The position numbers and the translations under genes are program-made. Below, one piece after another: positions 16,458 through 25,431 of a stretch of DNA of 64,000 nucleotides; within the stretch, counting starts at the first letter, position 1; each line of letters begins with the position of its first letter. Origin of the DNA: Catalinimonas alkaloidigena (GTDB lineage Bacteria; Bacteroidota; Bacteroidia; Cytophagales; Cyclobacteriaceae). The stretch lies in assembly GCF_029504655.1 (NCBI RefSeq), contig NZ_JAQFIL010000001.1, positions 749,001-813,000 on the forward strand, given 5' to 3'. The notes under the pieces are model-generated. The model did not search any database. It saw only the letters and a list, made by a program, of their open reading frames with translations, and had not been told where the DNA came from.

Positions 16458-19400
16458 TTATCTGCTCACGGTAAGCGGCCCGATTTCATTGTCTTGTAAG
16501 GTGTCAATCAGTTCTTTCATAGGGCCTTCCATATAAGTATTCCACTCTCCCTGCACCGCTTCCCATCGGGCGTGCAATTCTTCATATACTTCTACATGTT
16601 GGTTTGCCGGCCTGAAATCGGCTGTGGCCACGGCTGATGATAGGTAAGATAGTTTTTCCAATAGCATACCCGGAAAGCGTACTCCATCCTGACCAGTACC
16701 AGTACGTTTGAGTTGAATCATTTTGTTTTCAAGCACCAAGACCGTACTATCAACAGATGCCAGTTGTAGGTGAACTTCTTCCATATCTCCAGAAAGCAAA
16801 GGCTTTAAATCCAGCAACTGTCTGCGGATTTTTTCTGCTTTATTTACCGTTAGTGAGATATCCTCTATGTCTTGCTTGATTTTAGTCAATAATTCGTCTT
16901 GCAATTCAATATCTTCCAGCGTGCCTTCCGAATTCGGATCTTTGAGTACTTTAATCGTTTGAGTCTGTACCTCATCACCGATCATTAAATGCACCTGATA
17001 AGTTCCCGGGGGTACGAGCTTAGACATAGGAGAGAGCGGGGCTTCTCTGGTTCTGTCTTCCTCCATCGGAAACCAGTCCGCATACATGGGTTTGGTTCGC
17101 ATCACCAGCTCAGTAGTTGGGTTATCATTAAAATCCCACCATAAACGGTTGAAGCCTGCTTTTCCCTCATGCTCCATAGTCCGCAGGGTATCGCCTGACT
17201 GATCTGTAATGACCAGCGAAATGCTGTCTTTCATCGTGTCTGCCATTTCTTCAGACAGCCAATAGTTCAGCGATGCTCCGAATGGAGGGTCAGTACCAAA
17301 GGTGGGTTCATCAAAGAATTGCATGATCCCGGTTACAGGATGAAAGCGGTAGGCATCTTTGGGCGCAAATAAATGGGCGTCGGATGCAGCTACTTCATCC
17401 GTAAATTGCTGTATGGGAGTAAGGTCATCCAGTATCCAGATGCCACGACCGTAAGTGCCCACGACCAGGTCATTGAAATGTTCAGGAATGTCCATCCAGT
17501 ACATAGGGCTGGCGGGTAGGTTTGTCATCAGTGATTGCCACTGTCCTCCATTGTCAAGAGACACATACAGTGCGTTTTCTGTACCGAGATAAAGCAAACC
17601 AGGACGTGTAGGATCTTCTTTGATCATACGGCAGTAGCTAAGTTGAGAGTCTTCAATGCCATGGGTGATCTTCTCCCAGCTTTTACCATAGTCTGTAGTA
17701 CGGTAGACGTAAGGCCTAAAGTCACCCATTTCATGCGCATCCACGGTCATGTAAGCGGTCCCTTCTTCATGCGTAGAGGCTTCAATATTTCTGACAGCCC
17801 CATACTCAGGCATGTCCGGCACATTGGCAGTCAGGTTTTCCCAGTTCTCTCCATTATCGCGACTGACATGAATCAGTCCATCATTGGTACCTGCCCAGAA
17901 TAAACCTTCTTTTAGGGGAGACTCTTCAAAAGCATAAATCACATTCGCATATTCCACACCGATGTTATCGCCGGTTAGCCCACCGGAAAACTGCTGCTTG
18001 GACTTATCATTGAGCGTGAGGTCGGGGCTGATAATCTCCCAGGATTGCCCCCCGTTTTGTGTACGGTGTACAAACTGACTGGTGACATATACTGTGTTAT
18101 GGTCATGGGAGGATACAAGTAAAGGGAATGTCCACTGGAAGCGATATTTTACATCGGCGGCAGCGCTTCCCGCGGTATTTTCAGGCCATACTTCTACCTG
18201 ACGAAATTGTCTACTCTCTTCATTATAACGAACAACCACACCGCCCAGGGCTCCTGATCCCGAAGCGCTAGACCATACAATATCAGGATTGCTGGGATCA
18301 GGGGTTGCAAAACCACTTTCTCCTCCACCTAAGTCATGCCACATGCCGGAAGGGATAAAAACACCGCGAAAGCTTTTTGTCCGGCTACGGCTGGGGCCTT
18401 TCATAGAGGGACCATCCTGCCGGTTGGTCAGCACATTATATGGAATCTCAGTGTCGGTGGTAACATGATAAAGCTGTGCGATGGGAAGCTCCATGCGAAA
18501 CCAGGATTTGCCTCTGTTCTGGCTGATGGCAAGGCCACCATCTCCCACTACGATCTGGCGGTTGCCATCAGTTGGGTCAATCCACATTTCGTGATGATCC
18601 CAGTTGGGAGCCTTCTGTCTTTCTATAGCATGAGCAGTAGCCCCACCATCTATGCTGGTATAAAAGCTTGCTGCCATAAAGTAAATCTCGTTGGGATTAT
18701 CAGGCGAGGCTTTGGTGCGGGTATAGTAAGCCCCTCTGCCTCCAAGGTTGCGGTTGGAGTTGATCAGGCTAAAAGAATTACCACGATCTTCTGACCGCCA
18801 TAATTCGCCGCTATTGGTAGGTTCACCATTCAAAGGCACGCCATCTCCGGTTTCAATAAGGGCAAAAAGGCGTCCCTGCTTGGCAGCAGTCATGCTCAGG
18901 GCGATTTTGCCTACATTCCCTTCGGGCAGGCCATTGCCTTCCAGCTTTTCCCAGCTCGCACCGGCATCCAGAGAGCGGTAAATTCCTCCACCGGGACCTC
19001 CACTGGTTCGTGTCCAGGGTTTGATTTCCAGGTGCCACATGCCGGCAAAAAGGATGCGGGGATTATGAGGATCCATCACCAGATCAGAAGCACCGGTGCT
19101 ATCGTTGACATGGAGTACATTCTCCCACGTCTTTCCTCCGTCCGTACTCTTATAAATCCCTCTTTCCTTTTGTGGCGTAAAACCGTGGCCCAGGGCAGCC
19201 ACATATACAATGTCCGGGTTTTCAGGGTGAACCACTATCCTGCTGATCCTTGAAGTCTCTTTCAAACCCAGATATTCCCAGTTTTCCCCGCCGTCAGTAG
19301 ATTTATATACTCCTTCACCTATAGAAACATTGGAGCGGATAAAAGATTCTCCGGTACCCGCATAGATAATCTCGGGATCAGATTCAGCCAAAGCCAGCGC

Positions 19401-19679
19401 TCCGATGGAGTGCACCGACTGATCGTCAAAAACAGGCTTCCAGTCAAGGCCGCCATCAGTGGTTTTCCAGATACCGCCGGATGCCGCGCCTACATAGTAT
19501 ACCATTGGGTCTTCGGGAACTCCGGCTACTGAAATAACACGGTTACCCACCGGGCCGATGTGGCGAAACTCAAGTTGCTCCATCTGTTGAGGCTGGAGTT
19601 TCTGGGCAATGAGCTTTACATTGAGTAATGTGCTGGCGAAAAGTACCAGCATTGATAGTTTGAAAAAGCGTTTCATCAT
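16458..19679 (-). CDS. Secreted BNR / sortilin-like beta-propeller protein (paralogue A)
   Basis: A 1073-residue exported protein with signal peptide at 1-25. It contains many BNR/Asp-box repeats, seen as SxDGGxxW (KTTDGGLDW, KSTDGGENW, KSTDGGKTW, SLDAGASW, SRDNGENW, SLDNGGQW), which build two seven-bladed-type propellers as in the VPS10/sortilin fold. A C-terminal region (about 760-1073) holds a beta-sandwich and then a helical tail with LSYLSSAVATADFRPANQ. Such proteins are common in Bacteroidota and are often annotated as glycosyl hydrolase; no sialidase RIP or catalytic Arg triad is recognised, so catalysis is unproven. A close paralogue lies at 25.4 kb. Promoter candidate at 19760. Confidence 0.85.
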   Translation of the reverse strand: MMKRFFKLSMLVLFASTLLNVKLIAQKLQPQQMEQLEFRHIGPVGNRVISVAGVPEDPMVYYVGAASGGIWKTTDGGLDWKPVFDDQSVHSIGALALAESDPEIIYAGTGESFIRSNVSIGEGVYKSTDGGENWEYLGLKETSRISRIVVHPENPDIVYVAALGHGFTPQKERGIYKSTDGGKTWENVLHVNDSTGASDLVMDPHNPRILFAGMWHLEIKPWTRTSGGPGGGIYRSLDAGASWEKLEGNGLPEGNVGKIALSMTAAKQGRLFALIETGDGVPLNGEPTNSGELWRSEDRGNSFSLINSNRNLGGRGAYYTRTKASPDNPNEIYFMAASFYTSIDGGATAHAIERQKAPNWDHHEMWIDPTDGNRQIVVGDGGLAISQNRGKSWFRMELPIAQLYHVTTDTEIPYNVLTNRQDGPSMKGPSRSRTKSFRGVFIPSGMWHDLGGGESGFATPDPSNPDIVWSSASGSGALGGVVVRYNEESRQFRQVEVWPENTAGSAAADVKYRFQWTFPLLVSSHDHNTVYVTSQFVHRTQNGGQSWEIISPDLTLNDKSKQQFSGGLTGDNIGVEYANVIYAFEESPLKEGLFWAGTNDGLIHVSRDNGENWENLTANVPDMPEYGAVRNIEASTHEEGTAYMTVDAHEMGDFRPYVYRTTDYGKSWEKITHGIEDSQLSYCRMIKEDPTRPGLLYLGTENALYVSLDNGGQWQSLMTNLPASPMYWMDIPEHFNDLVVGTYGRGIWILDDLTPIQQFTDEVAASDAHLFAPKDAYRFHPVTGIMQFFDEPTFGTDPPFGASLNYWLSEEMADTMKDSISLVITDQSGDTLRTMEHEGKAGFNRLWWDFNDNPTTELVMRTKPMYADWFPMEEDRTREAPLSPMSKLVPPGTYQVHLMIGDEVQTQTIKVLKDPNSEGTLEDIELQDELLTKIKQDIEDISLTVNKAEKIRRQLLDLKPLLSGDMEEVHLQLASVDSTVLVLENKMIQLKRTGTGQDGVRFPGMLLEKLSYLSSAVATADFRPANQHVEVYEELHARWEAVQGEWNTYMEGPMKELIDTLQDNEIGPLTVSR

Positions 19680-19759
19680 AAGTTTAAGTTAGGCTTAAGG
19701 TTTACTTGCTGAAAGTACTAAACAGGGATTATGCAACAAAGGTGTTTTGGATAAAATTT

Positions 19760-19767
19760 CAAAATTA
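19760..19767 (-). promoter_or_regulatory. Possible -7 promoter box for BNR gene A
   Basis: Minus-strand TAATTTTG fits the Bacteroidota TAnnTTTG consensus, 81 bases upstream of the BNR start codon. The AT-rich dyad lies about 40 bases further upstream, a position suited to an activator. The -33 element is not convincing. Confidence 0.35.
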
Positions 19768-19806
19768 TATACTGAAATAGATTTAAATACTTTTAATAAA
19801 TTTTAT

Positions 19807-19829
19807 TATTGAATATTAATTCAATATTA
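19807..19829. promoter_or_regulatory. Perfect AT-rich dyad shared with the susC-like promoter
   Basis: TATTGAAT at 19807-19814 and ATTCAATA at 19819-19826 are perfect inverted repeats around ATTA. The wider string GAATATTA-N3-CAATATTA matches 11232-11250 with identical spacing. It is probably a protein-binding site, but this is inferred. Confidence 0.4.
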
Positions 19830-20125
19830 TATTTCCAGTATGTGATTGCTTTTATATATTGCGTGCTCACTATAAAAGAACGCGCTGCTTTTTGGTTAAT
19901 GGTGGAGCAACAAGTTGTTTCAGAAGGGAAGGCTGGGAGAAAGCAGAACATGAGTTTCCATGAGAATAGCTTGCCCTCCAGGACGAAAATCAGGCAACAT
20001 CATGGGTAAGAGCACGGCAAGAGCTTAGCAGAATAAATAATGAGACAGAATTAGGTTAGGTTTTGCTTATTAACATCGCTAGATATCAGCAATTTAATAA
20101 CATGCAACTTTTAGCCAACCTCTGT

Positions 20126-20167
20126 ACCCTGACGACAGGTGCTAGTCATGCTGTCAGGAGTCAGGGT
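20126..20167. promoter_or_regulatory. Interrupted hairpin upstream of the membrane alpha/beta hydrolase
   Basis: Outer arms ACCCTGAC (20126-20133) and GTCAGGGT (20160-20167) and inner arms GACAG (20134-20138) and CTGTC (20151-20155) form a stem with a 12-base loop and a small asymmetric bulge. There is no T run, so it is not a standard terminator. It ends 84 bases before the start codon and could act in the 5' leader or as an operator. Confidence 0.4.
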
Positions 20168-20250
20168 GAAACTGTTATTCTACTTAAGCCAGCCGCATTA
20201 AAATTTACGAACTAATAGAATTTTCACATTTCATTAAAAAGATATTGAGA

Positions 20251-22476
20251 ATGGACAGAAGGTCCCTGACGGCTACACCCCTCCCAGCTTTTCTGATTTT
20301 CAGCGCTATCGTATCGGGCATTGCCGGCTATCATTTCCAAACAAGTCTGCATCCGCTACTCATGATGGGGTTGGGTGCTATTATTGGCCTGCTGGCTAAT
20401 CTCCTGTTTTACTACCTGATCAAATACTCAGGAAAAGCCTTAAGGCAGATTTCTATGGGCCTGATGGCGGCTGTTTTGAGCACAGTAGCGGCTCTCATTC
20501 TGGTAAAAACCTATGCTTTTCGCTGGCCAGACCAGGTCTTTTACATCGCTGCGCTTCTGGGGATTATATGCTCCATCATCAGCTTCTATAGTTTCAAAAA
20601 GTTATCAGTAGACCAAAAATCTGTGCGAGCCTGGATAGGAGTGGTGATTGTTGTACTATGTGCAGGCGGTGGCATATACTGGCTGTTGCAGGAAGGTCAT
20701 GATCCCTATGCCGAAACATTAGCGCCGTTTTTTGAAGATGTAAAAGTAAGTACATTGTCTGAGCAGGGACTGGAAGGTCCTGGCTCACAGGGAAAATATG
20801 CAGTTCAGATATTCACTTATGGAAGCGGTAATGATCAGAAAAGAGAAGAATACGCCAAAGCAGTAAAGTTCAAAACCCCAACGGTAGACGCCAGCTTACT
20901 GCTTCCTGAATGGAAGGGTGACAAAAAAAAGTGGCGTGAACGCTACTGGGGATTTGGCGTTACTGACTTTCCTTTGAATGGACGGGTGTATATGCCGGAA
21001 GGAGATGGCCCTTTTCCGTTGGTATTGATTGTACATGGGAACCACAGCATGATAGATTATTCAGATGGAGGCTATGCTTATCTGGGAGAACTACTGGCAA
21101 GCCGTGGTTTTATTACCGTTTCGGTAGATGAAAATTTTATCAATGGGCATTGGTCAGGAGATTTCAGAGGTAAAGAAATGCCAAGCCGGGCATGGCTGCT
21201 GCTGAAACATTTGGAGCAGTGGGAAAAATGGAACAATAGCCCGGAGCACGAGCTCTCTGGAAAAATTGACATGGACAATATCATGCTGATCGGGCATTCC
21301 CGGGGAGGCGAGGCGGTGTCTATCGCAGCTGCGTTTAATGAACTGAAATACTTTCCTGATAATGCTGAGGAAACGTTTGACTTCAACTTCAACATAAAAG
21401 GTGTGGTAGCAATCGCTCCCACCGATTATCGTTACCACCGACAAGTCAATTTAGAGAATGTCAATTACTTATCACTGCAAGGCTCATATGATGCTGATGA
21501 GGTGAGCTTCTGGGGGCTGCGTACTTATCGCCGCCTGACTTTCAGTGAAAGTAGCAATTTTTTCAAGGCAGGTGTGTATATCCATCAGGCCAATCATGGG
21601 CAATTTAATGCAAGCTGGGGCAGGGCAGACTTTGGTGCTCCTGCCAAGTGGTTATTAAACACCGAACCTATGCTTACGGGCGAAGCGCAGCGGGAGGCGG
21701 CAAAAGTCTTTATCAGTGCATTTGCTGAGGCAGCTTTGCATAATGATCATAGCTATCTGCCCCTCTTCAAAAATGTGGCATTAGCCAGAGACTGGCTTCC
21801 CGAAGAATATTACCTTACGCATTTTCATAGTCAGCATACCGAAACGCTGGTAGATTTTGAAGGTGACATGGATCTGACGACTGCCAAAGAAAATATGAGA
21901 TTGCAAGCAGAAAATGCAGCCATCTGGAGAGAAGAAAACCTGAGCACGCGCGATGGGGGTAGCCAGCAGAATAATGCTGTGGTACTGGGCTGGGATTATG
22001 GGAAGCAGATGAATCCTGACACTCTTGCCAGCTATGCAGTCACTCTGCCTGATAGCTTAGGCGTTACAATAGATAGTAGTGGAAGCATGCTGCTTACGCT
22101 GGCTGCCGGAGATTATCACGAACTGAAAAACAAAGAGGGACAGCCAGCTTCTGAAGAAAGAAAAGAGCCTGCCCTTGATTTCAGCATCCTGCTTTCCGAC
22201 CAAAATGGCAATAGCGCACGTATGCAGCTTAGTGATGAAAAAAAGCTGGCTCCCATGTTAAAAACCAGGTTTATGAAGACCGCCTCGCTGAGCAAAGACA
22301 TGATAGGAGATGAATGGGAAGTACAGCCGGAAACCTTTCATCTGCCGCTCTCTAAATTTCAGCAAAACGATTCCTCTTTCAATATTCAGCAGCTAAAGAA
22401 AGTTGAATTAATATTTGACCAGAGCAACTATGGTGTAATCATCCTGGACGATATAGGATTTGAAACCATAAAGTAA
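20251..22476 (+). CDS. Membrane-anchored alpha/beta hydrolase
   Basis: A 741-residue protein with an N-terminal block of about five transmembrane helices (within residues 10-147) and a large extracytoplasmic or cytoplasmic alpha/beta hydrolase domain. The nucleophile elbow is GHSRGGEA with S350; LVLIVHGNHS is the oxyanion-hole strand, and SWGRADFGAPAKW follows the HANHGQFN-type segment (YIHQANHGQFN) that likely supplies the catalytic His. The C-terminal 200 residues are beta-rich. Start is ATG 20251 rather than the in-frame TTG six bases earlier. Substrate is unknown; the family resembles chlorophyllase/PAF-acetylhydrolase-like lipases, but this is a loose comparison. Transcribed divergently from BNR gene A. 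Confidence 0.75.
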   Translation: MDRRSLTATPLPAFLIFSAIVSGIAGYHFQTSLHPLLMMGLGAIIGLLANLLFYYLIKYSGKALRQISMGLMAAVLSTVAALILVKTYAFRWPDQVFYIAALLGIICSIISFYSFKKLSVDQKSVRAWIGVVIVVLCAGGGIYWLLQEGHDPYAETLAPFFEDVKVSTLSEQGLEGPGSQGKYAVQIFTYGSGNDQKREEYAKAVKFKTPTVDASLLLPEWKGDKKKWRERYWGFGVTDFPLNGRVYMPEGDGPFPLVLIVHGNHSMIDYSDGGYAYLGELLASRGFITVSVDENFINGHWSGDFRGKEMPSRAWLLLKHLEQWEKWNNSPEHELSGKIDMDNIMLIGHSRGGEAVSIAAAFNELKYFPDNAEETFDFNFNIKGVVAIAPTDYRYHRQVNLENVNYLSLQGSYDADEVSFWGLRTYRRLTFSESSNFFKAGVYIHQANHGQFNASWGRADFGAPAKWLLNTEPMLTGEAQREAAKVFISAFAEAALHNDHSYLPLFKNVALARDWLPEEYYLTHFHSQHTETLVDFEGDMDLTTAKENMRLQAENAAIWREENLSTRDGGSQQNNAVVLGWDYGKQMNPDTLASYAVTLPDSLGVTIDSSGSMLLTLAAGDYHELKNKEGQPASEERKEPALDFSILLSDQNGNSARMQLSDEKKLAPMLKTRFMKTASLSKDMIGDEWEVQPETFHLPLSKFQQNDSSFNIQQLKKVELIFDQSNYGVIILDDIGFETIK

Positions 22477-22495
22477 ACAGGAAATACTGCTAAAG

Positions 22496-23207
22496 CTATT
22501 TGATGCTATAGTCCGCAAAGACTTCGGCAAAGAGCTGGCACAGCTCTTCCATGCTGGAAGCAACAGTAAAAGCCCCAACCTCCCTTACGGTATTTTCGTG
22601 TCCGTCAGGAATGTGGCTGGCTCCCAGAAAACCGATGACATGCATACCGGCACTATGCGCGGCAGTTACTCCACTCTGGCTATCCTCTACCACCAGGCAC
22701 TCGGAAGGCTTTACCCCTAACTGGCTGGCAGCATGAAGATACACATCGGGAGCGGGTTTAGGACGCTCTACCATTTCAGCGGCAAACAGCTTTTTACCGA
22801 AGAGCTCAGTCAGTCCGGCTACCTTAAGCGAAGAAATCACCCTCACCAAACGGCTGTTGGACACCACTGCTTTAGTAACAGGAAGGGGAGAAATGGTTTC
22901 TACAACTCCGGGTATCGCCTGTAAATCGTGGTCTAAGCTATGTTCTATCTCCAAGCGTACTTTAGAGAGAAAATCATCGGGCAGGTTGATGTTAAAATCT
23001 TTTTTGAACACTGGCGAGTATATCTTCCTCTTTTTTGCCGGCATATAAATGGGCGTATTCTTTGGGTGTCATGCTGAAGCCATAAGGTTCAAGCATACGC
23101 AGTGAAGCCTGCGAGGCTAGTATCTCACTGTCTACCAGTACGCCATCACAATCAAAAATGACACAGCTAATGTTTGGGGGGAGTTTTTTTAAGTCAGGGT
23201 TTTTCAT
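22496..23207 (-). pseudogene. HAD-superfamily phosphatase (beta-phosphoglucomutase-like) split by a frameshift
   Basis: Two overlapping minus-strand frames together encode one HAD hydrolase of about 236 residues. The first part (start 23207) carries motif I FDCDGVLVDSE and ends at a stop at 22992-22994. The second part carries motif II VVSNSR, motif III lysine in KPAPDVY and motif IV VVEDSQSGV. Reading switches at a run of six A (minus strand, 23000-23005): with five A the frame is continuous, giving SVQKDFNINLPDDF. All catalytic motifs are otherwise intact, so this is a recent lesion, a sequencing indel in a homopolymer, or a product rescued by slippage. Family members dephosphorylate or isomerise sugar phosphates; the substrate here is unknown. 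Confidence 0.85.
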
Positions 23208-23509
23208 CGTTGATTTATATAAATGAACAGCATTTAGCTTGGCTGAAAAAACTTGCAGGGGCGAAATTAAGCTAAGAATCCCGAAAACAGAAATGATTGG
23301 GCTTTATGTGCATTTCGGGAGTTCTTTCTGATGGAATAATAATCTTTGTTGAGCACTATGAGTAGAGGATTTATCATTAAAATGCTCTTTAAACACCATA
23401 AAATTCTGCCCATCTCAAAACCATTCTGGAAGAACTTACGATAGAGAGTCTATAGAAATGACTTAGTACATTTAAGCTTGGTCAATTAACGGAAATATAG
23501 ATTCTTAAA
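23208..23509. other. Divergent intergenic region, HAD gene and LLM oxidoreductase
   Basis: About 300 AT-rich bases. TACATTTA near 23467 resembles a -7 box with one mismatch for the plus-strand gene. Nothing else recognisable was seen. Confidence 0.4.
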
Positions 23510-24517
23510 ATGTCACAACATCATAAAAATATACCTTATTCTATTTTAGAGCTGGCCTCCGTCGGGGCAGGTTTTTCTCCGGCTGAAGTATTCAGAAATA
23601 GCCTGGATCTGGCACAAAAAGCCGAAGCTATGGGCTATACCCGCTTCTGGCTGGCGGAGCATCATAACATGATCAGCATTGCCAGTTCCGCTACTTCGGT
23701 GCTGATTGGGCATATTGCGGGAGGCACCGAGAAGATCAGAGTTGGTTCAGGCGGGATCATGCTGCCCAACCATTCCCCTCTGATTGTCGCTGAGCAGTTT
23801 GGTACTTTAGGCGCATTGTATCCCGGGCGTATTGATCTGGGACTGGGCCGGGCTCCGGGTACAGATCAGGCGACCGCACAGGCCATACGATCCGACAGGA
23901 TGCAGGCAGTGCACCAGTTTCCCGAAGAAGTGGGTGAGATTCAGCAGTATTTCTCGGTAGATAATGCTGATCATCAGGTAAGGGCAACGGTAGCAGAAGG
24001 GGTTGAAGTACCTATTTACATTCTGGGTTCCAGTACTGACAGCGCGCATCTGGCCGCTAAAAAAGGACTTCCATACGCCTTTGCCAGTCACTTTGCTCCT
24101 GCGCATCTGTTTGAAGCTTTGCATATTTATCATAACAATTTTCAGCCTTCCGAATACCTGAAAGAGCCTTACACTATTGCCTGTATTAATGTAATTGCTG
24201 CGGAAAGTGATCAGAAGGCAGAAAAGATGTCTACTTCACTGGTAAGAATGATGCTGGGCGTGCTGACCAATAACCTGGATTATATGCAGCCTCCTACTGA
24301 GATGAATGCTGAGATCAGGGAGCTTATGCAACACCCTGCTTTTCAGCGTATGCTCAAATATGCTTTTATCGGTAGCAAAGAGACGGTGAAGCAAAAAACA
24401 GAAGCATTTTTACAGGAGACGGGCGTCAATGAGCTGATGGTAGCTTCTCATATTTACCATCATGAGGACAGGCTAAGATCTTATCGTATCTTTTCAGAAA
24501 TCATGAAAGGAGAGTGA
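23510..24517 (+). CDS. LLM-class flavin-dependent oxidoreductase (luciferase-like)
   Basis: A cytosolic 335-residue FMN-dependent TIM-barrel enzyme of the bacterial-luciferase-like group, close to the MsnO8/YhbW subgroup. Diagnostic segments are YSILELASVGAG at the N-terminus, AEAMGYTRFWLAEHHNM (the conserved AEHH block), RVGSGGIMLPNHSPLIVAEQFGTL, and LYPGRIDLGLGRAPGTD. Such enzymes oxidise small substrates using reduced flavin supplied by a reductase, and their in vivo targets are mostly unknown. It stands alone with its own terminator. The length fits the family; no signal peptide is present. Confidence 0.9.
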   Translation: MSQHHKNIPYSILELASVGAGFSPAEVFRNSLDLAQKAEAMGYTRFWLAEHHNMISIASSATSVLIGHIAGGTEKIRVGSGGIMLPNHSPLIVAEQFGTLGALYPGRIDLGLGRAPGTDQATAQAIRSDRMQAVHQFPEEVGEIQQYFSVDNADHQVRATVAEGVEVPIYILGSSTDSAHLAAKKGLPYAFASHFAPAHLFEALHIYHNNFQPSEYLKEPYTIACINVIAAESDQKAEKMSTSLVRMMLGVLTNNLDYMQPPTEMNAEIRELMQHPAFQRMLKYAFIGSKETVKQKTEAFLQETGVNELMVASHIYHHEDRLRSYRIFSEIMKGE

Positions 24518-24524
24518 TAAGAAT

Positions 24525-24560
24525 AGAGGTAGTCTTATAGCTGACTACCTCTTTGTTTTC
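24525..24560 (+). terminator. Intrinsic terminator after LLM oxidoreductase
   Basis: A perfect 10-bp stem, AGAGGTAGTC (24525-24534) with GACTACCTCT (24543-24552), an 8-base loop and a T-rich tail (TTTGTTTT). Confidence 0.9.
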
Positions 24561-24619
24561 TGGAATCACCTGAAAATTAGAATAATTACCTGACTAACCA
24601 AGGTCTTTAACTCTCTATC

Positions 24620-25396
24620 CTAAGATTGAAAGGCTTCCAGCATTTCATCCTCCTTGAGTTTTTGGGCATCATAATGACGAATCATGGCTCGGGCCAGCAC
24701 CCGCGTTGCATCAATGAGCAACATACCTTTGTATTCATTCTCTGTAATGGCCAGGGGAATCTCTGTACATCCCAAAATGATAGCCTCAGCCCCCTGCTTT
24801 TTCATCAGGTCCATCACATGATATAACTGAGCTTTGGATAAGTCTGTAATCCTTCTTCCTACTGATTTGATACCATAAGAAGGGTGGTAAATAGCAGTAT
24901 GCACCAGCTCTTTTTGCATATCGGCATCCGGCAGTATGCATGCATAACCCGCAGCCTCCAGGTGGGAAGAGTAGATTTTTTGTTCAAAAGTTCCGGTAGT
25001 ACTCAATACACCAATCCGGCTGCCCTTTTTAAACTTGCCATGCAAATAGTTAATATTTTCATGAATCAGGTGTACCAGGGTAAGCTGGCTATTTGCTTTC
25101 TTTAGCTCCTCTTCCAGGCGGCTAAATATAGGTGCGGCATGTGCCGTATTGCAGGGAATACCAGCCACACATACTCCACTGGCTTCCATGTTCAGGCATA
25201 TTTCTGCCAGGTTGATGCCGGGATTCTGAAACTCTTTACCTTCTAAAAAAGCAGTCCTGTCCACTATCCGATGGGGCAGAGAATACAAAAGTACTGGTAG
25301 ATGTTCCTGGTCTTTATGCGCAGCAGTCTCTTCTGTAATTTTGCTAAGTAAATCCGCCCCGGCTGCCGGGCCCACGCCCCCTACTATTCCTATCAT
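24620..25396 (-). CDS. Aspartate/glutamate racemase family protein
   Basis: Cofactor-independent racemase fold, 258 residues. The two catalytic cysteines are C82 in GIPCNTAH and C210 in LGCTEIPL, and the N-terminal MIGIVGGVGPAAGADLL is typical of aspartate racemases. It would interconvert L- and D-Asp or Glu, or a related acidic amino acid, in the cytosol. It starts 35 bases after the BNR gene B stop on the same strand, so it is probably cotranscribed with it. Within a peptidase-rich region a racemase fits the use of peptides containing D-residues, but this is only an inference. It is too short and divergent to be clearly MurI. Confidence 0.88.
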   Translation of the reverse strand: MIGIVGGVGPAAGADLLSKITEETAAHKDQEHLPVLLYSLPHRIVDRTAFLEGKEFQNPGINLAEICLNMEASGVCVAGIPCNTAHAAPIFSRLEEELKKANSQLTLVHLIHENINYLHGKFKKGSRIGVLSTTGTFEQKIYSSHLEAAGYACILPDADMQKELVHTAIYHPSYGIKSVGRRITDLSKAQLYHVMDLMKKQGAEAIILGCTEIPLAITENEYKGMLLIDATRVLARAMIRHYDAQKLKEDEMLEAFQS

Positions 25397-25431
25397 CTCA
25401 ATGGTGTATTATATGTATGTTATCAAATTTT

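Larger units (their letters stand above)
19680..20250. other. Divergent intergenic region with dyad and strong hairpin
   Basis: About 570 bases without a credible gene. It contains a -7 box candidate (19760-19767), an AT-rich dyad (19807-19829) and a GC-rich hairpin (20126-20167), each listed separately. A 66-codon reading frame at 19809-20009 starts inside the dyad and is judged spurious. Confidence 0.6.

Noticed and set aside
19809..20009. 66-codon frame in the BNR A/alpha-beta hydrolase gap
   Set aside because: It starts within the AT-rich dyad, has no ribosome-binding site and no recognisable motif.
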